Of a stretch of DNA of 64,000 nucleotides, positions 1-10,364 are shown in pieces. Below the pieces are notes generated by a model. That model searched no databases. It saw only the letters and a program-made list of their open reading frames with translations, and had not been told where the DNA came from. Position 1 is the stretch's first letter. The number at the start of each line of letters is the position of its first letter. The stretch comes from Mesostigma viride (lineage: Eukaryota > Streptophyta > Mesostigmatophyceae > Mesostigmatales > Mesostigmataceae): the NCBI GenBank assembly GCA_009746045.1, contig RPFO01000041.1, forward strand, positions 4,802,420 to 4,866,419. The letters are read 5' to 3'. Position numbers and translations under genes: made by a program.

Positions 1-198
1 GCCTAAGGCATATAGCACAAGGCAAACAGCATAAGGTGAAAGGCACCAGGCACACGGCACATGCCGTAATGGCATAATGCCGTTTATGCTTGCACGAACC
101 GCCAGATGACAACGATGTTTCGGAACAGCACCCCAATAGCCATCCAATAGATAAGAAGCCATCAGATGTGAGAGTAAGGGGTGAAGGGGCGCACACAC

Positions 199-267
199 CG
201 CCAGATGACGACGATGTTTCGGAACGTGGGCTCTTGGACGGTCGACATTTGGAAGAAGTTGCTGATG
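199..267 (-). CDS. DUF3754 gene, exon with the QEPTF motif
   Basis: Acceptor CAG at 270-268 and donor CG/GTGTGTG at 198. Encodes ISNFFQMSTVQEPTFRNIVV plus IWR. The first base completes the Ser codon begun in the exon at 1453-1506, giving ENMKFSISNFF. The EPTF block is the most recognisable part of the family. A decayed copy of the exon end and donor lies at about 95-125. Confidence 0.8.
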
Positions 268-3200
268 CTGTTGTGTAGAGGGGGGCATGGAACGGGGGAA
301 TACGCAAGTAAAAAATGTTCAGGGGGGTTATGCAAGGCGAGAATGTAAGAGGGAACATGCAAGTAGGACATTTGAGGGGAATGTGTAGGGGAAGTATGCA
401 AGGAGAAAATGTGAAGGGGGAATATGCAAGGAGAAAACACAAAGGAATACATGGCTATATGCTGGGAATATATGTATAATGTATAGTGGTGGGCACAGGG
501 CGGAGCCAGGGGCATGGATGCCGCAAACATGCGGATGCGTGTGGTCAGCACAGAAAGTAGCGCGGATAAAAATAACAACTCGAAAACACAAAAACACACC
601 AGACAAGTCCTAGGTACAACAGAGAAAATTTGAAACGTTAGAAAAAGGCTCTTTTTTCTGCACCCCCCCCCCCCCCCACACACACACACAACCACCCCTG
701 CCGACCCTACACAGCCTCTTAACTCTGCTTTTGCCCAACTGATAGCCGTTGACTTTTCATGAACGCTGTGCACTTTTATGTTACCAGACCATTTTACGCG
801 AACCTCGTGGCAGCCGACTGTCTCACACGCCTCATACTTCAAGTCTATTTAATCATATAGTAGTATTACTTGAGCATTAATTCCACCTTCAAACCCATGT
901 TCACTTCACCTGAACCCGACGCTCATCTTACTTGGAAGTTCGTTCTTCTAGATGTCGCAACCTACCTAAACTGCACCGTACCTGAACGTCATGGCACCCT
1001 GGACTTCAGATTATGTCAACTCCTCTTGATGCTGAACCATGTTGCCAGCATATTCGTATCACCTGAGCTTTCTTTATCTTTTCAATGCACGCTCATTCGC
1101 TCCCCCCCACCCGCCCCACCCCACCCGCCCACCCGCCCACCCGCCCGGCCGCCCGCCCGCCCGCCCGCCTGCCCGCCCACCCTGCGCCTGTTTCATGTGG
1201 TGACACGTAAACACAAGCAAACGCTCACAAGCTAATATCTGAATCTCAAGTTAACTTCACAAGTTTAACTTTACCATACGCAAATACTTCCCCTGCAACC
1301 CTATATCCATCTTAAACATCAGCGCTCATCGTACCTGAACGTCATTTTCTCGATGCGCACCTGTTTGTTTCCCACTCGCACTGTTTCTTTTTTAAGAGGA
1401 AAGACCGCGCTCATCGTACCTGAAAACAGAACAAGTGAGGGTATAGCCGTACCTGAACTTCATGTTCTCGATGCGCACCCGCTCCACCGTGCACGACTGC
1501 TTCATCCTGCAGCAGCCAGGTCGGGCAATGTGGCCAGTGCAAAGCCACATGATCAGTCAGCGAACGTATAGGACAGCCCATGGCGTCGAGTGCTTCATCC
1601 TGCGGCAAGTGAGGCAGCTCCTGTGGCCATGGGATGGTTTTAAAGAGGATTTCTGGAATGGGATTGTTTTGGGGCCATGGGAAGTGGTCAGCCAGTTCCA
1701 TTTATACGTAGCAGCATAATTCCATGACATCAAACTGATCCATGACATCAAACCGTTCCACGACATCATACCAACGGGTAATTCTGACCCGTCACAGAAA
1801 CTGTCATAGAAACCGTCACAGAAACCGTCACAGAAACTGTTGCCCGGACTAGCGGCATCGCAAGCGCTGTGAGGTGTAACTACCTACCAAACCCAGTCAG
1901 GGATAGTTCAGTGAGTGATAACCAACTTAACCTCCACGCAGGCTTGCCACACACTGTGAGGTGCTGCACAGCGAGGGAGAGCACACAGTGAGGTGTACCC
2001 ACTACCCAACCTTAACTACAGTGACTTGTATACAGTAACTTATAGCACAGTCAGGGATAGCAGTTTGCACTGGGACAGATCACCAGTCCCTACCGTCGGT
2101 TGCTGTCCTCATTCTCATCTTCATTCATGCCACCTGGCGCCCCCCCAGCAAACATGAACCTGCCAGGGAGCCAAGGGGAGGGAGCAGGAAAACGGATGGC
2201 AGCAGGAGCAAGCTAGGCTTGAAAAGGGCCAGATTGAAGGTGCTTGACGGGGCAAGCATGCGAGTCCTATCAATGAGGCGACCTTTAGGCATAGATATCA
2301 AGGAGGATAGATATAAGCACAGGGGAGAATGATGGTATAGGCCATAAAAGATCAAGCGCGTGCGTGCAACCATGGAGATAGTGAATGACATACATTGTAA
2401 AAAAATTGGAAACAATTGGAAAATGTTTAAAGAACATCCAAAAACATGTGAAGCCTCTCTAAATGGACAACGTTGTGGAGTCTCACTTTAGCAATATGCT
2501 GTACAGGGGGGTGGCAACAAAACCATTCCAGAAAAAGACAATAGATAAAAAGACACCTAATCGATACAGAACATCACTAGATGCAGACACCGGCTTCATA
2601 ACAGGCACCGCTGGGTACAAGACGTCATTAGATGAGTTCGATAACATACACCGCTGAGTACAAGACATGAGTAAATACAACCTATCATTAGATACAGACA
2701 CACATAGACACAGGTACCAATACATACAAGACACCATCAGGTACAGGAGGGGCCGGTCGGGCCCTACAAAGTGTAAGACACCATCAGGTACAGGAAGGGC
2801 TGGTTGGCCATACTTCACGATTCTCAATCGACAGGCCAACGAAAAGCACGAGGCAATTGCCGCCGCTACTAGTGGCCGAGTGACAGTCGCGTGCCTGGCT
2901 ATTGAAAGATAAAAGTGTTATTTAAATGAACTGTATATACAAGCATGGGCACTTGCGGAAAAATAAGGGTGGTAGACAAAAAGCTATCCAGTATCTGATG
3001 GGCCCTCATTAAAAAATGGGCACTCACTGCCGCTGCAGGCTGCCAGGCGACAGCGGCGTGCCTGGGTCTGAGCCGTTGATGCCGTACCCGGCAGCGCTCC
3101 GTGGGGATGATACCTGGAGCAGAGGGTCCTGCTTCCTGTCCTTGAGGATGGAGCTGTGGGAAGAGATGACAGAACCAGACACCGTGTTTTGATAAGCGAA

Positions 3201-6200
3201 AAGAACAAGAGGCCATGTTTTGATAAAAAGTGATGAAGGTAAGGCTATCGCAAGCGCAAACATGAAAGAGGACGAGAGGTCACTGTATCATAAGATGACG
3301 AGAGGTCACTGTAGCATAAGATGACGAGAGGTCACTGTATCATAAGAGGACGAGAGGCTCTCCAAAGGCAAACATCATCATCCCTCTCTTCATGGCGCCG
3401 CGCCACCTTGCCTGAGCCAAGCCATGCCCACGCGCGGCACCCACCCAACGTATGCTGCAGCACTGCTCCTATCTTATCCTAAGGTACTCACTACGCCTAT
3501 CACCAGTGCTACTACTCAAGCTCCTTTCACCAGTGCGTCAACTCAAGCTCCTATCACCAGTGCGTCTACTCTAGCTCCTATCACCAGTGCTACTACTCAA
3601 GCTCCTATCACCAGTGCGTCTACTCAAGCTCCTATCACCAGTGCGTCTACTCTAGCTCCTATCACCAGTGCTACTACTCAAGCTCCTATCACCAGTGCGT
3701 CTACTCAAGCTCCTATCACCAGTGCGTCTACTCTAGCTCCTATCACCAGTGCGTCTACTCTAGCTCCTATCACTAGTGCTACTACTCTAGCTCCCACCAC
3801 CAGTGCTACTACTCTAGCTCCTATCACCAGTTCTACTACTCTAGCTCCTATCACCAGCGCTACTACTCTAGCTCCTGTCCTGTGCTGCACCTACCTGCTG
3901 TTGTTGTTGTTGTTGTTGTTGTTGCCCACGCCGCACATGGGCAGCAGAGCACCTACCTGAGCCGAGCCTTGCCCGCGCGCAGGAGCCGGCCAACTACATG
4001 CTGCAGCGCCTGCGCCCACTACGATCATCAGAGCTACTACTCTAGCGGTTGCACTCTACATCCATCACACCAACTTGCCTGAGACATGCCTTGCCCGTGC
4101 GCAGCAGCCGCCCAAACATGGCCTGCAGCATGGAGTCAACCTTCTGCATGAAGAAGAAGTCGGTCGCCTTGTCGATGCCTAGGCCGCGCCGGAAGATGAG
4201 GAACTGGGGTAGTAAGCCCGGGGGGGGGGGGGGGGGGCGAGGGCATTAGGGTTAAGAAATCAGGCCGCGCCGGAAGATGAGGAACTGGAGGGGTAAGGCC
4301 GGGGGGAGGGGGGGGGGGGGGGGGGAGTAGGGAGGGGGGGGGCGATAGGGAGGCAGTAGCGATAAGAACTAGGCCACGTTGGAAGATGAGAAACTGGAGT
4401 GGTTCTAAGGGAAAGGGGTAGGGAGGCAATAGGATTAGGAAATCAGGCCACGTTGGACGATAAGGAAACGGAGTGGTACTAATGGAAGGGGCAGTGCTAG
4501 GGATGCAATACGGTTAACAAATCAGGCCGAATTGGAAAATAAGGAAACAGAGTGGTACTAAAGGGAAAAGGTGGTGATAGGGATGCAATAGGGTTAACAA
4601 ATCAGGCCGAATTGGAAAATGAGAAACTGAAGGTGGAAAGAAGGAGGGGGCAGCGATAGGGAGCATGTGACAATATTGGGGCAGGCATTAGGGCACATAC
4701 CCCAGGTCGCACATGCCCCAGGTCCACATGAGGGTGAGGTATGCAAGTGTTACAGTCACATGCAGAGATAATGAGCAGGTGACGTTGGAGGGGCAGGTGA
4801 TAGCATCGTTACTAAGAGAGGCCGCTCCCAAACAAGAGGAGGCGAAAAGCTACTGGCAGGCAGGGGCAGGCATAGCACTTCAGGGAGAAAGGAAATCAAG
4901 AAATGGAGGCAAGAGCGGGCGTGAGACGGGGAGCGGGAGTGAGACTGGGGGTGGCGATGGGTCTCGTGTCGGATTAGAATTAATGCTCCAGACTCCTCAA
5001 CGGGACTGTGTGGCTAACTAATCCATTAAATGTGTTGGATATACGACATGACAGAGTTGTGGTACTGGGGGATGGGCGCTGCTTGCGCACGCACCTCGTC
5101 CGTGATGGCGGGCCGGTCAAACTTTGGGTAGCGCTCAAAGTACCGCGCGAGCAGCTCCTTGTCAATCTGGCAGCCAACACAGGAGGGAACCACGGCAAGC
5201 ACCATTAGCCCCAAGAAAGGAAACAGCAGAGAGCAGTTTTAGCCACAAGAGCAAGGGAACAGGAGAGCAGTTTTAGCCGCAAGAGCAAGGGAGCAGGAGA
5301 GCAGTTTTAGCCACAAGAGCAAGGGAGCAGGAGAGCAGTTTTAGCCACAAGAGCAAGGGAGCAGGAGAGCAGCTTTAGCCACAAGAGCAAGGGAACAGGA
5401 GAGCAGCTTTAGCCGCAAGAGCAAGGGAGCAGGCAAGCACCATTAGCCCCAAGAAAGGAAACAGCAGAGAGCAGTTTTAGCCACAAGAGCAAGGGAACAG
5501 GACAGCAGTTTTAGCCACAAGAGCAAGGGAGCAGGAGAGCAGTTTTAGCCGCAAGAGCAAGGGAGCAGGAGAGCAGTTTTAGCCACAAGAGCAAGGGAAC
5601 AGGAGAGCAGTTTTAGCCGCAAGAGAAAGGGAGCAGGAGAGCAGTTTTAGCCACAAGAGCAAGGGAGCAGGAGAGCAGTTTCAGCCACAAGAGCAAGGGA
5701 GCAGGAGAGCAGTTTTAGCCACAAGAGCAAGGGAGCAGGAGAGCAGTTTTAGCCACAAGAGCAAGGGAACAGGAGAGCAGTTTTAGCCACAAGAGCAAGG
5801 GAGCAGGAGAGCAGCTTTAGCCACAAGAGCAAGGGAACAGGAGAGCAGTTTTAGCCGCAAGAGCAAGGGAGCAGGCAAGCACCATTAGCCCCAAGAAAGG
5901 AAACAGCAGAGAGCAGTTTTAGCCACAAGAGCAAGGGAACAGGAGAGCAGTTTTAGCCGCAAGAGCAAGGGAGCAGGAGAGCAGTTTTAGCCACAAGAGC
6001 AAGGGAGCAGGAGAGCAGTTTTAGCCACAAGAGCAAGGGAGCAGGAGAGCAGTTTTAGCCGCAAGAGCAAGGGAACAGGAGAGCAGTTTTAGCCGCAAGA
6101 GCAAGGGAGCAGGAGAGCAGTTTTAGCCACAAGAGCAAGGGAGCAGGAGAGCAGTTTTAGCCACAAGAGCAAGGGAGCAGGAGAGCAGCTTTAGCCACAA

Positions 6201-9200
6201 GAGCAAGGGAACAGGAGAGCAGTTTTAGCCGCAAGAGCAAGGGAGCAGGCAAGCACCATTAGCCCCAAGAAAGGAAACAGCAGAGAGCAGTTTTAGCCAC
6301 AAGAGCAAGGGAACAGGAGAGCAGTTTTAGCCACAAGAGCAAGGGAGCAGGAGAGCAGTTTTAGCCGCAAGAGCAAGGGAGCAGGAGAGCAGTTTTAGCC
6401 ACAAGAGCAAGGGAACAGGAGAGCAGTTTTAGCCGCAGGAGCAAGGGAGCAGGAGAGCAGTTTTAGCCACAAGAGCAAGGGAGCAGGAGAGCAGTTTCAG
6501 CCACAAGAGCAAGGGAGCAGGAGAGCAGTTTTAGCCACAAGAGCAAGGGAGCAGGAGAGCAGTTTTAGCCACAAGAGCAAGGGAACAGGAGAGCAGTTTT
6601 AGCCACAAGAGCAAGGGAGCAGGAGAGCAGTTTTAGCCACAAGAGCAAGGGAACAGGAGAGCAGTTTTAGCCGCAAGAGCAAGGGAGCAGGAGAGCAGTT
6701 TTAGCCACAAGAGCAAGGGAGCAGGAGAGCAGTTTTAGCCACAAGAGCAAGGGAGCAGGAGAGCAGCTTTAGCCACAAGAGCAAGGGAACAGGAGAGCAG
6801 TTTTAGCCGCAAGAGCAAGGGAGCAGGCAAGCACCATTAGCCCCAAGAAAGGAAACAGCAGAGAGCAGTTTTAGCCACAAGAGCAAGGGAGCAGGAGAGC
6901 AGTTTTAGCCACAAGAGCAAGGGAGCAGGAGAGCAGTTTTAGCCGCAAGAGCAAGGGAGCAGGAGAGCAGTTTTAGCCACAAGAGCAAGGGAACAGGAGA
7001 GCAGTTTTAGCCGCAGGAGCAAGGGAGCAGGAGAGCAGTTTTAGCCACAAGAGCAAGGGAGCAGGAGAGCAGTTTCAGCCACAAGAGCAAGGGAGCAGGA
7101 GAGCAGTTTTAGCCGCAAGAGCAAGGGAGCAGGAGAGCAGTTTTAGCCACAAGAGCAAGGGAACAGGAGAGCAGTTTTAGCCACAAGAGCAAGGGAGCAG
7201 GAGAGCAGCTTTAGCCACAAGAGCAAGGGAACAGGAGAGCAGTTTTAGCCGCAAGAGCAAGGGAGCAGGCAAGCACCATTAGCCCCAAGAAAGGAAACAG
7301 CAGAGAGCAGTTTTAGCCACAAGAGCAAGGGAACAGGAGAGCAGTTTTAGCCACAAGAGCAAGGGAGCAGGAGAGCAGTTTTAGCCGCAAGAGAAAGGGA
7401 GCAGGAGAGCAGTTTTAGCCACAAGAGCAAGGGAACAGGAGAGCAGTTTTAGCCACAAGAGCAAGGGAACAGGAGAGCAGTTTTAGCCACAAGAGCAAGG
7501 GAGCAGGAGAGCAGTTTTAGCCGCAAGAGCAAGGGAGCAGGAGAGCAGTTTTAGCCACAAGAGCAAGGGAACAGGAGAGCAGTTTTAGCCACAAGAGCAA
7601 GGGAGCAGGAGAGCAGTTTCAGCCACAAGAGCAAGGGAACAGGAGAGCAGTTTTAGCCACAAGAGCAAGGGAGCAGGAGAGCAGTTTTAGCCACAAGAGA
7701 AAGGGAGCAGGAGAGCAGTTTTAGCCACCGTGATGGGCAGGTTGATCAGGTAGTGCTAGTGGATGATTTGTATACTACTGGTAGGAGTGCCATATATAGA
7801 ACCACCCACCCGGTCGTGGTCAACGGTGATCGGCAGGTTGATCAGGTAGTGCCCTGCCTGGGCCACGTCCAGCTCCTCCTGCGATATCAGCCGGAAGTTG
7901 CTCTTCTCCAGTACCTGGTTGAAGAGGAAGCAGGGCATTGGAGTGACGGCATGGGAGATAGGGAATAGGGGTAGAGAATAGGAGATAGGACAAATGAGGA
8001 GGATGAGATGGAAGCTGCTCGTCTCCAGCACCGAGTGCATTAAAGACAGAAAGTAGTAGCACGTGATTTGGTTGACAAACGCCAGCATACGCCGCCTTGC
8101 AACACGGCAGCAGCCTGCTCTGCGGATGTGCACGTGCCACAGCTTGCGCCTTGCGCAGGAGGCGGATATGTAACCGATCCCTGCCCACATCCCCATCAGG
8201 ACTTCACAGCGATCCATACACAAACCAAATTCCTAAAATAAACCCATTTAACTCACGTGCCAGAGCTTGCGCAGGAAGCGGATCTCTATGTCGGCAAGCT
8301 GCTCCTCCGTCATCTCGATACCAGCGCGCGTGACCGTGATCTCACCCTGGGAGCTCCTCAGGGGGTCAAACAGGCTGTACTCCTCCTGCACCAGGCAGAG
8401 CAAGTACCTCTTGTTTTCCATAACTTGATTAACAAAAGAGAGAGGGCGTAAGTGGGGTCAAACGGGCTGTACCCCTCCTGTACCGAGGCAGAACTATGTA
8501 GGGACGATAGGCCCGCACGGGGGTTGGGCGGTTGGATGGGGGGGCGCACAACACAAGCATGCCGGTGGTGCCATGGCAGGACAAGAACATTTTGCTAACC
8601 ATGCTTCAAGAAAGCACGTTGTGAAATCATCATGGCCCCGAGCAGAAGTATATTAACAGAACGTAAAAAAGTTCAAAAACAGAAAATATTGAAACCCATG
8701 TGGAGGGGGGGGGGGGGGGGGGGGGAAGGGGGGAGGGCACGAGCAGGCCACAGCGCGTGAGATCCCCAGCGATTCTATTTCCTATTAATAATGTCAGAAT
8801 TCTACTTTTGTTCATAACCTCAGATTGCAGTAGGCAGCATTGCAGCGATGAGATCGATCACCAGGAACTCCATTTTCTATTAATAATAAGAAAGTTGCCT
8901 CACTTAAAACTAATCTACACGTTTTTCTTCCTTTTCATGATCTCAGGTTGCGGTAGGCAGCGTTGCAGCGATGAGACGCTCAAGCAGGCGTGACGACCAT
9001 CACACGAGCCTCGGTCCTGGAGGCTTTCCCTTCATCCAAGCCTTGAAGGTCGCTCAGCTGCTTTATTAGTGCTTCTAGCCACTTGGCAGGGGAAAGGGAG
9101 GAACAAGAAAAAGAATTAGTTGACGTTCACAACTGTTTTCCAGGCTTAGAAGTGAGCAGCACTGTCCTGTGCCTATGTATCTTGCCGATTGCAAACGAGG

Positions 9201-10364
9201 ATGGCACTCTTTCCTGCTCCTGCATTACTACACGAATAACGAAAGGTATATTTCGTAATTTATAAGCAAATGTCTGTCTGTGTTTAGCTATCAATTCTTG
9301 TACGAAGGAGCGCGTGTCTAATGCATATGATCACATGTAGCTCTGAATATGCATGCGTACCAGCAGCAGCTCCATATGCGGCTGGTACACGTTGTAAATA
9401 CGCATAATGGATGCCAACCGACAGTCAGCAGCAGCGGCCTATTTTTGGCTCTGAGCGTGCACGCGTACCAGCAGCAGCTCCATATGCGGCTGGTACACGT
9501 TGTAGATGATGAACTCCAAGCGGCTGCACACTTTGGCCCACTCTTCCGCTTCGTCAGGGTCGTCTGTGGCAAACGGTCAAGTAAGGTGGCGTAAGTGAGT
9601 CTGTACAATCAGCATATGTAAATTTAGATCAGTGTAGCCAGACCAGCGAGGACTATGTTTACGCTGGCAGCTGCATAATAAGATACTACCAATTGGTTTT
9701 TGATGTCCTAATTGGCAGAAGCAAGTAAAATGGCGCAGGGTTTTATCAAGTCTTAATTGGCAGAAGCAAGTAAGCATCCCGGAGTTGGCAACAGCAGAAG
9801 AGAAAGGCAGGGATAGCAAGGGGAGGCCCCGGAGAAGCAGCCACAATGCATTCTTGTTTACGGATGTAAGTACGTCTTCTGGGATCCGCGACAAGCTCGC
9901 GTGAACTTCGTGGCTCGTGCAGGTGGTTTTTGGTTGCTGGCCAGGGGAGACAACAGCAACTGCTCGTGTGCCCACAGCGTTCCTTGAAGACAGTTAGGAA
10001 TTGCATTGAGCAAGGCATGCTGAATGACATGAGCAATCGAAGACGCGCTATGCGTATCGCTGGAAGGTTCTCGAGGCAAAGTGGGCACGGTCTAAGACAG
10101 CGTGCGCTGAGCAAGTGCATTCTAGACGCTGGCTTACGTGCGCGAATACACATTCAAGTCATCAAGCCGCACTTGACATGACGTTCACACACCTGTCATG
10201 GAGAGGAGGCTGGCAACGATCTGGGCTTTAGAGGTAGCAATGCTGGTGTCACGGAGAAGTGTGATGGTCTCCTTGCCCTGAACACGCAGCATTTTGGGCA
10301 CCAATTTCCTGGCCGCCTTCTGCTTGATTGTTGCCAGTCGCTTCATGGTCTTAGCCCTGTAATT
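199..10364 (-). CDS. DUF3754 (TMEM143-like) protein gene, multi-exon, 3' part outside window
   Basis: Eight exons join in phase on the minus strand: 10364-10193, 9563-9469, 8385-8257, 7914-7825, 5166-5095, 4203-4090, 1506-1453 and 267-199. Read together they give family landmarks in the expected order: EEYSLFDP, a RFLRKLWHVLEKSNFR block, LINLPIT, IDKELLARYFERYP, FLIFRRGLGIDKATDFFFM, ERVRIENMKFS and STVQEPTFRNIVVIWR. This is the order I know for plant DUF3754 proteins. The biochemical function of the family is unknown; related animal TMEM143 is a membrane protein. Membrane segments would lie in the C-terminal part, off the left edge. Exons between 9.47 and 8.39 kb, and between 4.09 and 1.51 kb, are incompletely resolved because the joins there are out of phase or missing. 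A piece at 8946-8972 (RCNAAYRNL frame) is probably coding. The true first exon lies right of 10364 and was not found. Identification is from recalled family sequence, so high but not certain. Confidence 0.8.
268..1452. other. intron of the DUF3754 gene
   Basis: No coding signal. Holds a poly-C/(CA)n tract at 661-692, a CCCG/CCCA-rich simple repeat at about 1101-1175, and short copies of the neighbouring donor (TTCAG/GTAC) at about 975-995 and 1336-1360. Confidence 0.6.
1453..1506 (-). CDS. DUF3754 gene, exon with ERVRIENMKF
   Basis: 54 nt between CTGCAG at 1507 and donor CAG/GTACGG. Reads MKQSCTVERVRIENMKF in the frame that joins the next exon. Copies of its donor end lie at about 975-995 and 1336-1360, and a copy of its acceptor side at about 1588-1606. 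Confidence 0.75.
3114..3153 (-). other. possible small exon of the DUF3754 gene
   Basis: 40 nt bounded by a good acceptor (CCCACAG at 3154) and donor (CCAG/GTATCA at 3113). It falls between the FRRGLGID exon and the ERVRIENM exon, where the family has a variable basic linker. Phase-0 reading gives LHPQGQEAGPSAP. The join to the 1506 exon is out of phase, so at least one further exon would be needed. May be a chance pair of sites. Confidence 0.25.
3487..3883. repeat. 27-bp minisatellite, about 14 copies
   Basis: Unit is close to GCTCCTATCACCAGTGC plus TACTACTCAA, with point variants. The 27-bp period keeps reading frames open on both strands, producing a mucin-like Thr/Ser ORF on the plus strand. 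It lies in an intron of the DUF3754 gene, next to copies of an exon donor. A (TTG)n tract follows at 3898-3925. Confidence 0.85.
4090..4203 (-). CDS. DUF3754 gene, exon with FRRGLGID; GC donor
   Basis: Encodes 38 complete codons, FLIFRRGLGIDKATDFFFMQ followed by KVDSMLQAMFGRLLRTGK. The acceptor is CCCCAG at 4204. The only donor that keeps phase zero is AAG/GCATGT at 4089, a GC rather than GT donor. Copies of the donor end at about 3960-3985 and 3417-3440 also keep GC. The intron upstream in transcription holds five more copies of the acceptor side. Confidence 0.8.
4204..4660. repeat. array of decayed acceptor-site copies
   Basis: The acceptor and first 20 bases of the exon at 4090-4203 recur at about 4263, 4371, 4446, 4525 and 4603, with divergence rising away from the exon. 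Poly-G tracts at about 4219-4238 and 4298-4340 interrupt the copies. On the minus strand each keeps part of CAG/TTCCTCATCTTCCGGC. Confidence 0.75.
5095..5166 (-). CDS. DUF3754 gene, exon IDKELLARYFERYP
   Basis: 24 codons between acceptor TGCCAG at 5167 and donor GAG/GTGCGT at 5094: IDKELLARYFERYPKFDRPA then ITDE. Phase zero on both sides matches the flanking exons. It directly follows, in transcription, the minisatellite-filled intron. Confidence 0.8.
5195..7728. repeat. 34-bp minisatellite with higher-order structure
   Basis: About 74 copies of a 34-bp unit (core GAGAGCAGTTTTAGCC, then ACAAGAGCAAGGGA) fill the intron between the exons at 5166 and 7825. A variant block containing GCAAGCACCATTAGCC starts at 5195, 5433, 5875, 6249, 6827 and 7269. 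The spacings 238, 442, 374, 578 and 442 are all exact multiples of 34, so no indel has broken register across 2.5 kb. Single-base variants (CCACAAG/CCGCAAG, GGGAGC/GGGAAC, TTTTAG/TTTCAG) mark subfamilies. Confidence 0.95.
7825..7914 (-). CDS. DUF3754 gene, exon LEKSNFR...LINLPIT
   Basis: 30 codons from acceptor AACCAG at 7915 to donor ACC/GTTGAC at 7824. Encodes VLEKSNFRLISQEELDVAQA then GHYLINLPIT, the conserved LEKSNFR and LP core of the family. A copy of its last codons with its own GT (ATCACG/GTGGCT) lies at 7727-7757, so two donors compete. A copy of the exon start is at about 8008-8030. Confidence 0.85.
8257..8385 (-). CDS. DUF3754 gene, exon EEYSLFDP...FLRKLWH
   Basis: 43 codons from acceptor GTGCAG at 8386 to donor CAC/GTGAGT at 8256. 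Contains the family EEYSLFDP motif and the acidic helix MTEEQLADIEIRFLRKLWH that leads into LEKSNF in the next exon. A degenerate copy of the exon start is at about 8455-8495 and of the exon end at 8136-8165. Confidence 0.85.
8386..9468. other. intron region of the DUF3754 gene, possibly with unresolved exons
   Basis: Contains a poly-G tract (about 8705-8740). Two copies of a segment reading RCNAAYRNL or RCNAAYCNL on the minus strand lie at about 8946-8972 and 8826-8852; they differ at third codon positions plus one Arg/Cys change, as expected if this frame was coding. An open stretch at about 8996-9076 reads WLEALIKQLSDLQGLDEGKA. Neither could be joined cleanly. Confidence 0.4.
9469..9563 (-). 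CDS. DUF3754 gene, exon DDPDEAEEWAKVCSRLEF
   Basis: Acceptor GCCACAG at 9564, donor CTG/GTACGC at 9468. Two bases complete the Asp codon split with the exon at 10193, then 31 codons ending NVYQPHMELLL. A 40-bp copy of the exon end with its own GT lies at about 9357-9396. Confidence 0.7.
10193..10364 (-). CDS. DUF3754 gene, 5'-most recognised exon
   Basis: 172 nt from acceptor AATGCAG at 10365 to donor ACAG/GTGTGT at 10192. It encodes 57 codons of a Lys/Arg-rich helix-forming segment (NYRAKTMKRLATIKQKAARK and onward) and ends in phase with the next exon. It starts at an acceptor, so at least one exon lies upstream. Assignment to this gene rests on phase and position. Confidence 0.6.

Noticed and set aside
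3424-3960. Mucin-like Thr/Ser-rich protein of 178 residues
   Set aside because: A 27-bp minisatellite in an intron keeps frames open on both strands; its start lies in a copied exon donor.
5195-7728. CRISPR-like array
   Set aside because: Units are contiguous 34-mers without unique spacers, in a eukaryotic intron.
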